This document shows, one piece after another, positions 39,901 to 45,939 of a DNA stretch of 64,000 nucleotides. Source of the DNA: Pseudomonas sp. B21-023 (lineage in GTDB: Bacteria > Pseudomonadota > Gammaproteobacteria > Pseudomonadales > Pseudomonadaceae). Each line of letters begins with the position of its first letter. Position 1 is the stretch's first letter. Location: the NCBI RefSeq assembly GCF_024749165.1, contig NZ_CP087190.1:4251501-4315500 (forward strand), in the 5' to 3' direction. Under the pieces are notes generated by a model. That model was not told the origin of the DNA, made no database searches, and worked only from the letters and a program-made list of their open reading frames with translations. Made by a program: the position numbers and the translations under genes.

Positions 39901-42900
39901 AGGCGCTGGTCGCTGAGCAGGCGGCCGTTGCCGTTGTCCAGTTGCTCGGCAGCGACGGTGAAGGCCTGGGCGCTGGAAAGCTCGCCGCCCTGGTTGGCCA
40001 CGGTCTTGAGGTTGTCCAGCTGCAGCGACGGCGCATTGATCAGGCCGCCGCGGTTGTCCAGGTGACCATGGCCCAGGTCGAGTTTTACCGAGGTGTCGCT
40101 GAACAGCTTGCCGCCCTGCTGGTCGAGGCCGGTCACCGTGGCGGTGAGTGCTTCGCGGCTGCCCACGCGGCCGCCGTCGCGGTTGTCGAGCTGGCCGGCG
40201 TGCACGTCGAGGGTGCGGTTGCTGCTGATGCTGCCCTGGCGGCTGTTGTCCAGGTGGCCGGTGCTGAGGGTCAGCTGGCCCTTGCTGGCCAGCGCGCCCT
40301 TGTCGGTGTTGTCCAGGCTGGCGCTGGCCAGGGTGATGTCGCTGTCGCTGAGCAGCTCGCCGCCCTGGTTGAGCAGCGCGCCGCCCGTGGTCAGTTTCAG
40401 GCGGCCGGCGCTGTCCAGTTTGCCGGTGCTGTTGTCCAGGCTGTGCGCGGCCAGCACCAGCTGGCCCTCGGCGCTGAGCAAGCCGAGGCGGTTGAGCGCC
40501 GCGCCGGTCAAGGTCAGGGTCATGTCCCGCTGGCTGGTCAGGCGGCCACCGTCGTTGTCCAGGGTCAGGCCGGTCAGGGTCAGGCCGGTCTGGGCCTCGA
40601 GGCGCGCCTTGTTGCGGTTGAGCAGCGATTGCAACGCCAGGGTCATGCCGGTGCCGGCCACCAGCAGGCCGCCGTCGCTGTTGTCCAGCGAGGTGCCGGT
40701 GACCGCGACAGCGGCCTTGCCGGTGATCTCGCCGCCACGGTTGTCGATGCGGTCGACCTCCAGGGTCAGCGCGCCATTGCTGCCGAGCAGGCCTGCCTCG
40801 CGGTTGTCCAGCTCACCGCCCTTGATCCGCAGTTGCTCGAGGCTGATCAGCGAACCGGCGTTGTTGAGCAGGGTGTCGGCCTGGACCTCGCCCTGGCCTT
40901 TGCCGGAGACCTTGCCCTTGCTGTTGTCCAGCGTCCCGGCCACAAGGTTGAGGGCGGTGTCGCCCACCAGGATGCCCTGGCGGTTGTCCAGGCGACCGTC
41001 GACGGTCAGCACCAGGCCGGCGCGGCTGCTGACGGTGCCCTCGCGGTTGTCGAGGCTGGCGGCATGCAGGTCCAGGCCCTTGGCCGAGACCAGGCCCTTG
41101 GTGTTGTCCAGCGCCTGGGCGATGCGCACCGTCAACGCCTGCTCGCTGAGCAGCTTGCCCTGGCGGTTGTCCAGGCTATTGGCCGCCAGGGTGAAGCCTT
41201 GCGGGCTGGTGATTTCGCCGTTCTGGTTGTCGACGCGGCCGAGGTTGTTCAGCACCAGCACCGGGGCCTTGATCAGGCCATGATTGACCAGCGCGCCCTG
41301 GCCCAGGTCGAGGGTGATCGAGGCCTTGCTCAGCATCCGGCCGGCCTGTTGGTCGAAACCGCTGGCGGTCAGGTGCATGGCGCCATCGCTGTCGATGCGG
41401 CTGTCGCTGCCTGCGTTGTTGACCTGGCCGGCCTTGAGGGTCAGGCGGTCGTTGCCGACCACATGGCCGCTGTCGCGGTTGTCGAGGGTGCCGGTGGCGA
41501 TGTCCATGGCCCCCTGGGCGCCGACCTCGCCGGCGCGGTTGTCGAGGCTGGCGCTGCGCAGGTCGAGGGCGCCGTCGGCGGTGATCGAGCCACGCTGGTT
41601 GTCGACCTTGCCGGTGGTGGCCAGGGTCAGCTTGCCGGCGCTGCTCAGCTCGGCGTCGCTGTTGTCCAGGCTGGCGGCGCCGATGTCGAGGTCACCCTCG
41701 CTGGTCAGCAGGCCCTTGCCGTTGTCCAGCGCCTGGCTCAGGCGCAGGCGTGCGCCCTGCTCGGCGGAAACACGCCCGTCGCGGTTGTCCAGGGTCTGGC
41801 CGTCGAGGGTCAGTTGGCCCTTGCCGCGCAACAGGCCCTGGGCCTGGTTGATGACCTCGGCCACCGTCAGCGCCAGGTCGGTGTCGGCCAGGACCTGGCC
41901 GCCGGTGTTGTCCAGGCGCTGCCCGGTGAGGCTGAGCGCCTTGGCCGCGGACAGCTCGCCGCCGCGGTTGTCGACACTATCCACGGTCAGGTGCATGCCC
42001 TGCCCGGCGCCGACCACGGCGCCCTGGCGGTTGACCAGTGTGCTGCCCTTGAGGGTCAGCGTGCCGTCGGCGGACAGCTTGCCGCCCAGCTGCTCCAAGC
42101 GCGTGACCTGGCCATCGAGATCGCCGCCGCTGGTCAGGCTGCCGCCGCTGTTGTCCAGGTGTGTGGCGACCAGGTCGAGGTTGCCCTTGGCGCCAAAGAT
42201 GCCGAGCTGGTTGAGCAATTCGCTGCCGCTGTAGCGGGCCCCGGCCTGGCCGCTGACCAGGCCCTGGTCGCGGTTGTCGAGGTGGTCGATGGTCAGTGTC
42301 AGTGCGCCGTCGGCCTCGATCTTGCCGCCGCGGTTGTCCCAGCGCTGGCCTTGCAGGGTCAGCAGGTCCTTGCCCACCAGGCGGCCACCGCGGTTGTCCA
42401 GTTGCCCCGCGTCGATATGGGTGGCGCCCACGCCGTTCACCAGGCCCTTGACCTGGTTGTCCAGCAGCCCGCTGACCTTGGCGGTGAGCGTGCCGTCGCT
42501 GAGCAGCTTGCCTTGCTCGCGGTTGTCGAGGCTGGCGGCGCTCACCTTCAACGCCTTGTCGGCAGCCAGCACCCCTTGGCGATTGTCCACCGCCTGGGCG
42601 ATGGCCAACTCCAGCGCCCCGCCAGTGACCGTACCCTCACGGTTGTCTAAGCTGCCTGCCATTACCTGGCCGAGGTCAGCGCTGGAAATCTCGCCGTGGC
42701 GGTTGTCGATGGCTGCGCCCGTGACCAATGCCAGGCCCGACTTGCTGGTGACCACGCCGCCCTGGTTGTTCAGGGTCAGGGCGCGGATATCCAGGCCGTC
42801 GGCCGACACCAGGCCATCGAGGTTGTCGAGCAACTGGTCGAGGCGCACGGTCAGGGCCTGTTCGCTGTAGAACTTGCCGCCCGTGTTGTCGAGGCTGCGG

Positions 42901-44753
42901 CCTGCCAGGGTGAAGGCGCCCTTGCCGAAGATCTCGCCACGCTGGTTGTCGATATCGGCGATCTGGCGCAGGTGCAGCTGGTTGGCGGCGATCTTGCCGT
43001 CGCGGTTGTCCAGCTGGCCATGGTTCAGGTCCAGGGTCAGCGCGGTGACGCTGCTCAGGTGGCCGCCCTGCTGGTCGAGCCGGCCGACATTGACGCCGAC
43101 TGCCTGGTTGCCGCTGATATGGCCACCCTGGCCGTTGTTCAGGGCCTGGGCGGTCAGGTCGAGGGTGGCCTGGCTGGCGATCCGGCCGGTGCGGTTGTCG
43201 ACCAGCCCCTGGCTGGTGACGGTGATGCCGCGGTTGGCCAGGACCTTGCCAGTGCGGTTGTCCAGGCTGCCGAGATTCAGGGCCAGGGTATCGAGACTGG
43301 ACAGTTCGCCGGCCTGGTTGTCCAGATGGGCCCAGGTGGCGTTCAGCGCGCCCTGGCTGGTGATCTGGCCACGGTCGCCGTTGAGCAGTTGGCCACCGGT
43401 GAGGGTCATGCGCCCGTCGGCGAGGACCTTGCCCTGCTGGCGGTTGTCCAGGGTCGCGGCGTTGACGCTGAGGTCGCGCCCGGCGCTGAGGCTGCCGCCC
43501 TGGTTGTCCAGGCGGCTGCCGGTGGAGACGCTCAGGTCGCCGCTGGCAATCAGGCGCTGGTGGCGGTTGTCCACGGCACCGGCGCTGATCTTCAGGTCGG
43601 CGTCGGCCACGCGCTCGCCATCGGCGTTGATACCCGCCTGGATACCGCCGAGGTTGCTCAGTTGACCAGCCGCGTCTAGTTGTACCGAACCTGCAGCGGT
43701 CAGCCCCTGACGGTTGACCAAGTCTGCACGACTGTCCATTCGCAGTTGCTGGCCGGCATGCACCGGCCCCTGCGCATCAATACCAACCGCCTGAATCCGC
43801 ACATTGCCGTCCGCGCTGGCCTGGGCCATGCGCAACTGGCCATTGGCCTCGAGCTGGATATCGCCACCGCTGGCGATCATCCGCCCATCCAGGCGCACGC
43901 CGACCCCGGCCTCGGTGCCCACCAGCCTGACCGCGCCGGCATACATGCCGCCCAAGGCGCTGGAGTCGATAGCCAGGCTCGGCTTGGCACTGCCGTCGTC
44001 CTGGCGCGCCGTGGCCGCCAGGGTCCGCGCATCGACATCGTTGCGCCCGGCGACGATGGCCAGGTTGCGCGCCTGGATCTCGGCATTGATTTTCGTGCTG
44101 CGGGCAATCAGCTCAAAGCTGTCGACGTTGCTGGCGTTGAGCCCCGCGCCTTCGATGGCGATATGGCCCTGGTCGACCTGGTAACGGCTCAGCTGGCCGT
44201 TCTCGAGCACCGGCTTGCCGGTGCTGAGCGTGGCCTGTGGCGTGTTGATGAAGCCGCAGCCATCGCAGGTGATGCCGTGGGGGTTGGCGACGATGACATG
44301 TGCCCCGCGCCCGGCCACTTCGGTGTAGCCGCGCAGCTGGCTGGCGTTGGCGCCGTTGACCTCGTTGAGGATGACGTTGGCCGCCGTGCCCTGCAGGTTG
44401 GGGTTGCCGAGGATGATGCCACCCAGCTGGGTGGCCTGGGTGCGCTCGGTGGCGTTGTTGAGGATCAGCCCCTGCTGGCCGACGTTGTAGTCGCTGAACT
44501 GGTTGTGCGACAGGCCGCTGCCGTTGGGCGCGGCGATGTTGACGATGGGCACGCCGTTGCCCGCCTGCCCCAGGCTGGTGCCCGGCCCGCTGACCACCAC
44601 GCCTTCGGCGGCCTGTGCCCACAGCGGCTGCCAGAACATGGCGTTGGCCAGCAGGAACGCCAGGCCGCGCTTGGGCAGGCCGCAGAACTGCTCGCGCGGC
44701 TGAATTACGGCCGAGCGTTGGCGGGCCAGGAAGGCAAACAGGCGGACGTCCAT
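30957..44753 (-). CDS. cdiA: Giant FhaB/CdiA-type two-partner-secretion exoprotein with HNH nuclease tip
   Basis: 4598 residues. A long signal region (about 1-48, ending FWQPLWAQA) leads into the TPS secretion domain (about 50-180) with SHNQFSDYNVGQQGLILNN, VANPHGITCDGCGFIN and its paired Cys. Residues about 300-2280 are many short filamentous-haemagglutinin repeats centred on LDNRxG. Residues about 3000-3870 carry a second repeat type (AGRDVxLxAGxD). The last 150 residues form the toxin: ETQKHRREFNKIKDELIGQWE, then YDAHHIIESGFGG near residue 4554, NEWWNMHPARF and HQGGIHG, an HNH/ENDO VII-like metal site. No VENN motif was found before the tip. No TpsB transporter gene is adjacent. The frame is intact over 13.8 kb. 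Confidence 0.93.
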   Translation of the reverse strand: MDVRLFAFLARQRSAVIQPREQFCGLPKRGLAFLLANAMFWQPLWAQAAEGVVVSGPGTSLGQAGNGVPIVNIAAPNGSGLSHNQFSDYNVGQQGLILNNATERTQATQLGGIILGNPNLQGTAANVILNEVNGANASQLRGYTEVAGRGAHVIVANPHGITCDGCGFINTPQATLSTGKPVLENGQLSRYQVDQGHIAIEGAGLNASNVDSFELIARSTKINAEIQARNLAIVAGRNDVDARTLAATARQDDGSAKPSLAIDSSALGGMYAGAVRLVGTEAGVGVRLDGRMIASGGDIQLEANGQLRMAQASADGNVRIQAVGIDAQGPVHAGQQLRMDSRADLVNRQGLTAAGSVQLDAAGQLSNLGGIQAGINADGERVADADLKISAGAVDNRHQRLIASGDLSVSTGSRLDNQGGSLSAGRDLSVNAATLDNRQQGKVLADGRMTLTGGQLLNGDRGQITSQGALNATWAHLDNQAGELSSLDTLALNLGSLDNRTGKVLANRGITVTSQGLVDNRTGRIASQATLDLTAQALNNGQGGHISGNQAVGVNVGRLDQQGGHLSSVTALTLDLNHGQLDNRDGKIAANQLHLRQIADIDNQRGEIFGKGAFTLAGRSLDNTGGKFYSEQALTVRLDQLLDNLDGLVSADGLDIRALTLNNQGGVVTSKSGLALVTGAAIDNRHGEISSADLGQVMAGSLDNREGTVTGGALELAIAQAVDNRQGVLAADKALKVSAASLDNREQGKLLSDGTLTAKVSGLLDNQVKGLVNGVGATHIDAGQLDNRGGRLVGKDLLTLQGQRWDNRGGKIEADGALTLTIDHLDNRDQGLVSGQAGARYSGSELLNQLGIFGAKGNLDLVATHLDNSGGSLTSGGDLDGQVTRLEQLGGKLSADGTLTLKGSTLVNRQGAVVGAGQGMHLTVDSVDNRGGELSAAKALSLTGQRLDNTGGQVLADTDLALTVAEVINQAQGLLRGKGQLTLDGQTLDNRDGRVSAEQGARLRLSQALDNGKGLLTSEGDLDIGAASLDNSDAELSSAGKLTLATTGKVDNQRGSITADGALDLRSASLDNRAGEVGAQGAMDIATGTLDNRDSGHVVGNDRLTLKAGQVNNAGSDSRIDSDGAMHLTASGFDQQAGRMLSKASITLDLGQGALVNHGLIKAPVLVLNNLGRVDNQNGEITSPQGFTLAANSLDNRQGKLLSEQALTVRIAQALDNTKGLVSAKGLDLHAASLDNREGTVSSRAGLVLTVDGRLDNRQGILVGDTALNLVAGTLDNSKGKVSGKGQGEVQADTLLNNAGSLISLEQLRIKGGELDNREAGLLGSNGALTLEVDRIDNRGGEITGKAAVAVTGTSLDNSDGGLLVAGTGMTLALQSLLNRNKARLEAQTGLTLTGLTLDNDGGRLTSQRDMTLTLTGAALNRLGLLSAEGQLVLAAHSLDNSTGKLDSAGRLKLTTGGALLNQGGELLSDSDITLASASLDNTDKGALASKGQLTLSTGHLDNSRQGSISSNRTLDVHAGQLDNRDGGRVGSREALTATVTGLDQQGGKLFSDTSVKLDLGHGHLDNRGGLINAPSLQLDNLKTVANQGGELSSAQAFTVAAEQLDNGNGRLLSDQRLLLRVSQRLDNLKGLIGAQSLEIHAGTLSNRDGGRIEAKDALALTSKGLDNHAGKLLGSSLALDLGGADLDNGAGLITTAGPLTLVNLAKLDNQGGEISTALALQLDVSELDNRDGKLISEQTLGITSGAIDNRNGLVSGWQGLSVTGQSLDNRQQGTLSSRSGAVQATVTGALRNSDGGALVAQQRLDVKAASLDNSAKGILSSGSGQQLTITAALDNHDGGLIDAGEKLVISAGALDNHGGRVATRQDLGLTAASLNNTDGSLAAQGALTLDLLGELLNRQGKLFAGKDLLVQRAGLVDNQAGQIASQGLLKVLAASVDNSQRGTLAANGPLTLDSRGVLNNSGDGLIYSQQGDVGLLAASLNNAKGTVQAKGAITVQATGLLDNQGGKLIAQDGALTVTADTLDNRGGILASLKQALGVRTTGVLRNGSDATGQRGILQALSLDVQSASLDNHGGRIAALGGDTVIRTGQLDNRDGGISASGLLKVTGASLLNGGDARGEMVGQRIELGLSGALDNRSGIIESASTLAITAATLDNQGGQLRAVGTSGKSQFAIGGLFDNRNGQVEIGNSDLTLGAGLLQNVGGKVLHVGKGVFDIDTANLTRAGGSLSTRGGLTLTADSWTNGSAIQAGRLTVNVNNLTQTAGGQLLAFDSLVGNGGNWSNEGLIASDGALSLNLGGTYSSANGRVNSLGTLGVSAAQMNLGSNASITGVGNTTINVAGLLTNQGRLSSAGDLLVNAGSVNNLGTLGGNQLVRVTTGSLRNDHSLLFSGGDMQLYTGALTNFYGDVYSLGGLTVAGNAAGGLANKVENISGSLESAGDMRLNAQAIENRKEVFKTTGTPKWSSIGMRQTGPGAGHMVLEEYYERKVEIDSPAGAIRAGRDLFVLGGRLENSASVITAQRDITVNVQNFLNKGEALGTYSELKSFYLTGVDKVKYAMPYFAAVMRYNAANDPEYKRDTSNGGRNVVGTMRMWDANWNESRITPYTRLGGTANYNTIAVIGWKSWFDGFSIGSLNIAPAYNPDVRAPLPAQIQGVTFFDPRTIVHDTQVGAANAVVQAGGRVSINATRDVINSVIQEGLTVGGPAAKAFDPKLPSAAGSTVINIHAQLPPDLAQQQVNPLALGGFTLPTGQNGLFRLSGQGGSGAGGTAPSWTLGSAEVLTQGRQVSTPGAQPGALQAVDASAGNQSHQQIDRIAHQGGAVGGNASTIGVYAPNGAPVDVNRATRHPGADAREPSVNGNLGISARPDIAGVTRMPDSQYTSKPHKYLIETNPVLTDLKQFMSSDYLLGNLGYDPDQSWKRLGDGLYEQRLIQQAVVARTGQQFIDGQTSGDQLFKYLMDNAIRSKDQLQLSLGVGLTASQVAALTHDIVWMEKHQVNGEEVLVPVLYLAQANNRLAPNGALIAGQDVQLIAGENLTNVGTLQASRNLSATAGNNLVNTGLIQAGERLELLAGNNLSNSAGGIITGRDVSLTAVNGDILNQRDQVRAVTHFGGTSQHKDYLDNAARIEAGNSLSLKAGQDINNVASVIQSGGDLSLNAGRDVSVLSVEEREGFYSNRQRNNTVQQHGATVTAGRDLSIGAGRDLTAVASQIDAGRNLSLAAGEDLNLTSAANEAHSFSRSKKVTQSKDQVTQVSTTVKAGGDVSLSAGQDMAIVASQVKGKGDVDIDVERDLTIASDQNESASYYLKKSKGSFGRKSSNQKESYHSTNVASVIEAGGDLTVNVSKQDYGGISLDGGRDVTVIGSQLKAGGDLMIGATRDVAVLSGVEEHGEFSKKTKSGFLGLSKSGKSQLQTRATQVGSELDAGNDIVLAAGSDVRLRASKANAGNDVELRAGLVDDEGDVNLVSANDTAYSRSEEYKQKLKLSLSVKDMLSPTALMLPGVQNVSIPSVSIASAKTSGHEARSSTSVGSQVVAVRDATLEAERDINVLGSGINAGRNVSLNAGRDVNITAAQNQRDDTQWSKSSSVGLHSDTDDNGTNFFAGVEKEKAKDRLREQLAAGSRIQAGKDLDINAGRDINQTGSDLLAGHDISLGAGRDINIDAGRDTRIQEQEREYESQGVSGSIKHNAGSTKDAISNTGKGEDGVSKGSSTLQTVDAIGQFFTGPTGDGKIGNSKQTSSQQSVEQSNRPSTLDAGNDVKMQAGNDVNIKGSKVQAGRDIDIKGRDINIDVAKGSSSQENNQSQSWGGVHGGTSGGFKVGIGGSHGTASADSQQGTSTPAQLEAGGNIKLDASNDLNIVGSQVKAGRDVELNAGNELNIVAAKNDSQQEQNRHSGGGEVGLTFGSEGVGVYASVNMGKGDLERETQRHQQAYVYAGDQLKFTSGKDTNIKGAQVRGDEVIGRVGGDLNVASAIDTGKVKGKEFDINATVTVGPGAGVSGSVGYGKTTGKTEWVEDQTRITGRDKVDIRTENHTQLDGALIAADNGNLKLDTGTLGFSDIAGKDKEHGYYLNVGGSWKKGSASAEQDPSNGKVTADAGNDEKGPKNQTSWSVSGWEYEKDREQTVRATVGAGDITVRKDAESGQDSTVGLNRDLDKAYEITRDKESRTDLYVTDSSLNDVLNPKETLQKWSDGLLDYDKTALKNFEQAGNALNALVNRYQRMTGRPMDSGAVAVAGRALAENTLESLILAGMSPRDAMVLMGNEDFQTQVLQQLNNLEHVFEQSQDFTRELERKLGALELDTTHVTAERDSVQWTLTYVSTINEYLGAHPDAAEAVTVAIAMLQGPKAVIQMAVSQVIDQTELGKDFNAKVEEAVAKVGKYIAERMEGEGDLDKKEGGDFLIGGGKLITSVIMGAIPGRKGGTHHEGSNGPGSHLDVPDTRKPHEPPAGEGPPKGPSSAFTQLSSQARRYLNELEAHTGLKVTAEQRDNLANALREKNYTKLTPKETQKHRREFNKIKDELIGQWETKTGQTWPRYTENVMSKDGTKVVRKAGQPYDAHHIIESGFGGPNEWWNMHPARFPDQHQGGIHGKDSVGREIFTSR
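37900..43700 (-). repeat. LDNRxG coding repeat tract inside cdiA
   Basis: About 5.8 kb made of roughly 60-base units encoding variations of x-LDNR-x-G-x-L-x-S-x-x-x-L-x-L. Units are near-identical at many codons (GTTGTCCAG or GTTGTCGAG recurs on the plus strand), giving high internal similarity. These are the beta-helix coils of the filamentous stalk. The high repetition creates spuriously long open frames on the opposite strand. Confidence 0.85.
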
Positions 44754-44831
44754 GTCAGGTCTCGCAAATCAGGCGGTCAGGTGCTCATGCTTGCCAGCAC
44801 ACCGGTAAGCATTAGCGAAAAAGAGCGCGAG

Positions 44832-44860
44832 ATACTATTTCGCCATCATGGAGGCGTCAA
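44832..44860 (-). promoter_or_regulatory. Sigma-70-type promoter for cdiA
   Basis: Reading towards cdiA, TTGACG (44855-44860) and TAGTAT (44832-44837) are separated by exactly 17 bp, placing a start site about 72 bases before the cdiA ATG. The region is A+T-rich compared with its surroundings. The cdiA ribosome site (GCGAGACCTGAC) is weak. Confidence 0.65.
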
Positions 44861-44980
44861 ATTAATATCGTCAAAAAATAGTAGCCGTATGACGGCACCT
44901 GTTCCGCCAGTCGCTCGCGCTGAACTTCCGGCCAGCCAACGACCTCCACCGCAGGAATCGACTGACAAGGGAACCAAAGG

Positions 44981-45250
44981 ATGAAACCGCTACCCTGCAT
45001 CCTCTGCGCGACAGCTCTGCTCTGCGCGCAGCCCATCTTGGCCTGCACACCGGAAGAGGCCACGCAGAAAAGAGAGCAACTGGCAGGCCTGGTGAGCCAG
45101 CTGACCGAGCAGAACGCTCAAAAGGCCAAGGAAATCAATGAAGAGCTTCAGCACATGGACCTCGGCACCGCCAGCAAGGACCTGCCGGACAAGTGCCAGT
45201 TGATCGACAAGCGCATCCAGGAACTTAAAGAAGCGGAAAGGAAAACCTGA
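44981..45250 (+). CDS. Small exported helical protein, divergent from cdiA
   Basis: 89 residues. A signal sequence of about 21 residues (ILCATALLCAQPILA) is followed directly by Cys, so it could be a lipoprotein (ILA-C, an imperfect lipobox) or a periplasmic protein with a disulphide to the later DKCQL Cys. The rest is a charged helix (EQLAGLVSQLTEQNAQKAKE). Function unknown. AAGGGAACCAAAGG precedes the ATG. It lies divergent from cdiA across 227 bp and convergent with brnA. Confidence 0.65.
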   Translation: MKPLPCILCATALLCAQPILACTPEEATQKREQLAGLVSQLTEQNAQKAKEINEELQHMDLGTASKDLPDKCQLIDKRIQELKEAERKT

Positions 45251-45261
45251 CGGCGCCTGGA

Positions 45262-45498
45262 TCAGCGCCGCTGCTGGGCCTGCATGTACTGACGAAGCAA
45301 CTGGTTGATGCGGGTCTGGTAGCCGGCGCCCTGCTCCTTGAACCAGGCCAGTACGTCGGCATCCAGGCGGATGGTGACCGTTTGCTTGGCGGGCACCCGC
45401 AGTTCGGCACGGCGAAAGAAGTCATCGTCGAGTTCGGGGATGTCCGAGGTATCGACCGGGGCTTGGTCTTGCTCACAGCTTATGGACGGTTTCGACAT
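45262..45498 (-). CDS. brnA: BrnA-family antitoxin
   Basis: 78 residues. The C-terminal ribbon-helix-helix domain reads VTIRLDADVLAWFKEQGAGYQTRINQLLRQYM, with an acidic N-terminal segment (DIPELDDDFFRRAE) typical of BrnA/DUF4415. It would neutralise BrnT and autorepress the operon. It overlaps the 3' end of brnT by 26 bases, the usual BrnT-BrnA order. Confidence 0.92.
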   Translation of the reverse strand: MSKPSISCEQDQAPVDTSDIPELDDDFFRRAELRVPAKQTVTIRLDADVLAWFKEQGAGYQTRINQLLRQYMQAQQRR

Positions 45499-45781
45499 AG
45501 CGCGTTACCTCACGTCGTGTGGCTCTTCTGGCGGAAATGATGCGGATCACATCACCCTGCCGTTCGGTGCAGGCGACCACGCTGACCCACGCATTGATCC
45601 AGCCCATGCCGATCCAGCGTGCCTCCGGGTACTCGAATCGCTCATCGCGCAGCGCCAGCATCGGCTGGCGGAACATCTCGGGCACATCGTTGAAGTCGAT
45701 CCCGTGCTTGCGGATGTTGAGCTGGTTCTTTTCCTCGTCCCATTCAAATCGCACGGGACAATCGTATTTACAGCTGTACAT
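45473..45781 (-). CDS. brnT: BrnT-family ribonuclease toxin
   Basis: 102 residues. Signature FEWDEEKNQLNIRKHGIDFNDVPEMF at the N-terminus and IRIISARRATRREVTRYVE at the C-terminus define BrnT, a RelE-like RNase that stops translation under stress. AAGGAG precedes the ATG. First gene of the brnT-brnA operon, next to the CDI locus. Confidence 0.92.
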   Translation of the reverse strand: MYSCKYDCPVRFEWDEEKNQLNIRKHGIDFNDVPEMFRQPMLALRDERFEYPEARWIGMGWINAWVSVVACTERQGDVIRIISARRATRREVTRYVETVHKL

Positions 45782-45896
45782 ACGCTACTACTCCTTGGCT
45801 GCACATGCCAGAGGAGTGTGGCGGTCGGGCGACAAAATGCCCTGGCTGGAACAGGGTTTGGGAAATGGGCTACGCGCCCAGGGGAAAGAGGTGAAG

Positions 45897-45922
45897 CAAC
45901 CCGCCACCGTTGCAGTGGCGGG
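45897..45922 (-). terminator. Terminator of the DEAD-box helicase gene
   Basis: CCCGCCAC (45900-45907) pairs with GTGGCGGG (45915-45922). On the minus strand the hairpin is followed by TTGCTT. It lies 18 bp after the helicase stop. Confidence 0.6.
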
Positions 45923-45939
45923 CTCATTGCCGGAGGGGT

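Noticed and set aside
37326..42650. A plus-strand open frame of about 1770 codons opposite cdiA
   Set aside because: It is the mirror of the LDNRxG repeat tract: high-GC periodic DNA without stops in the opposite frame. It has no recognisable domain and no plausible start region.
31000..44700. Could the regular repeats be a CRISPR array?
   Set aside because: Units are in-frame coding repeats with no unique spacers; they are FhaB-type repeats.
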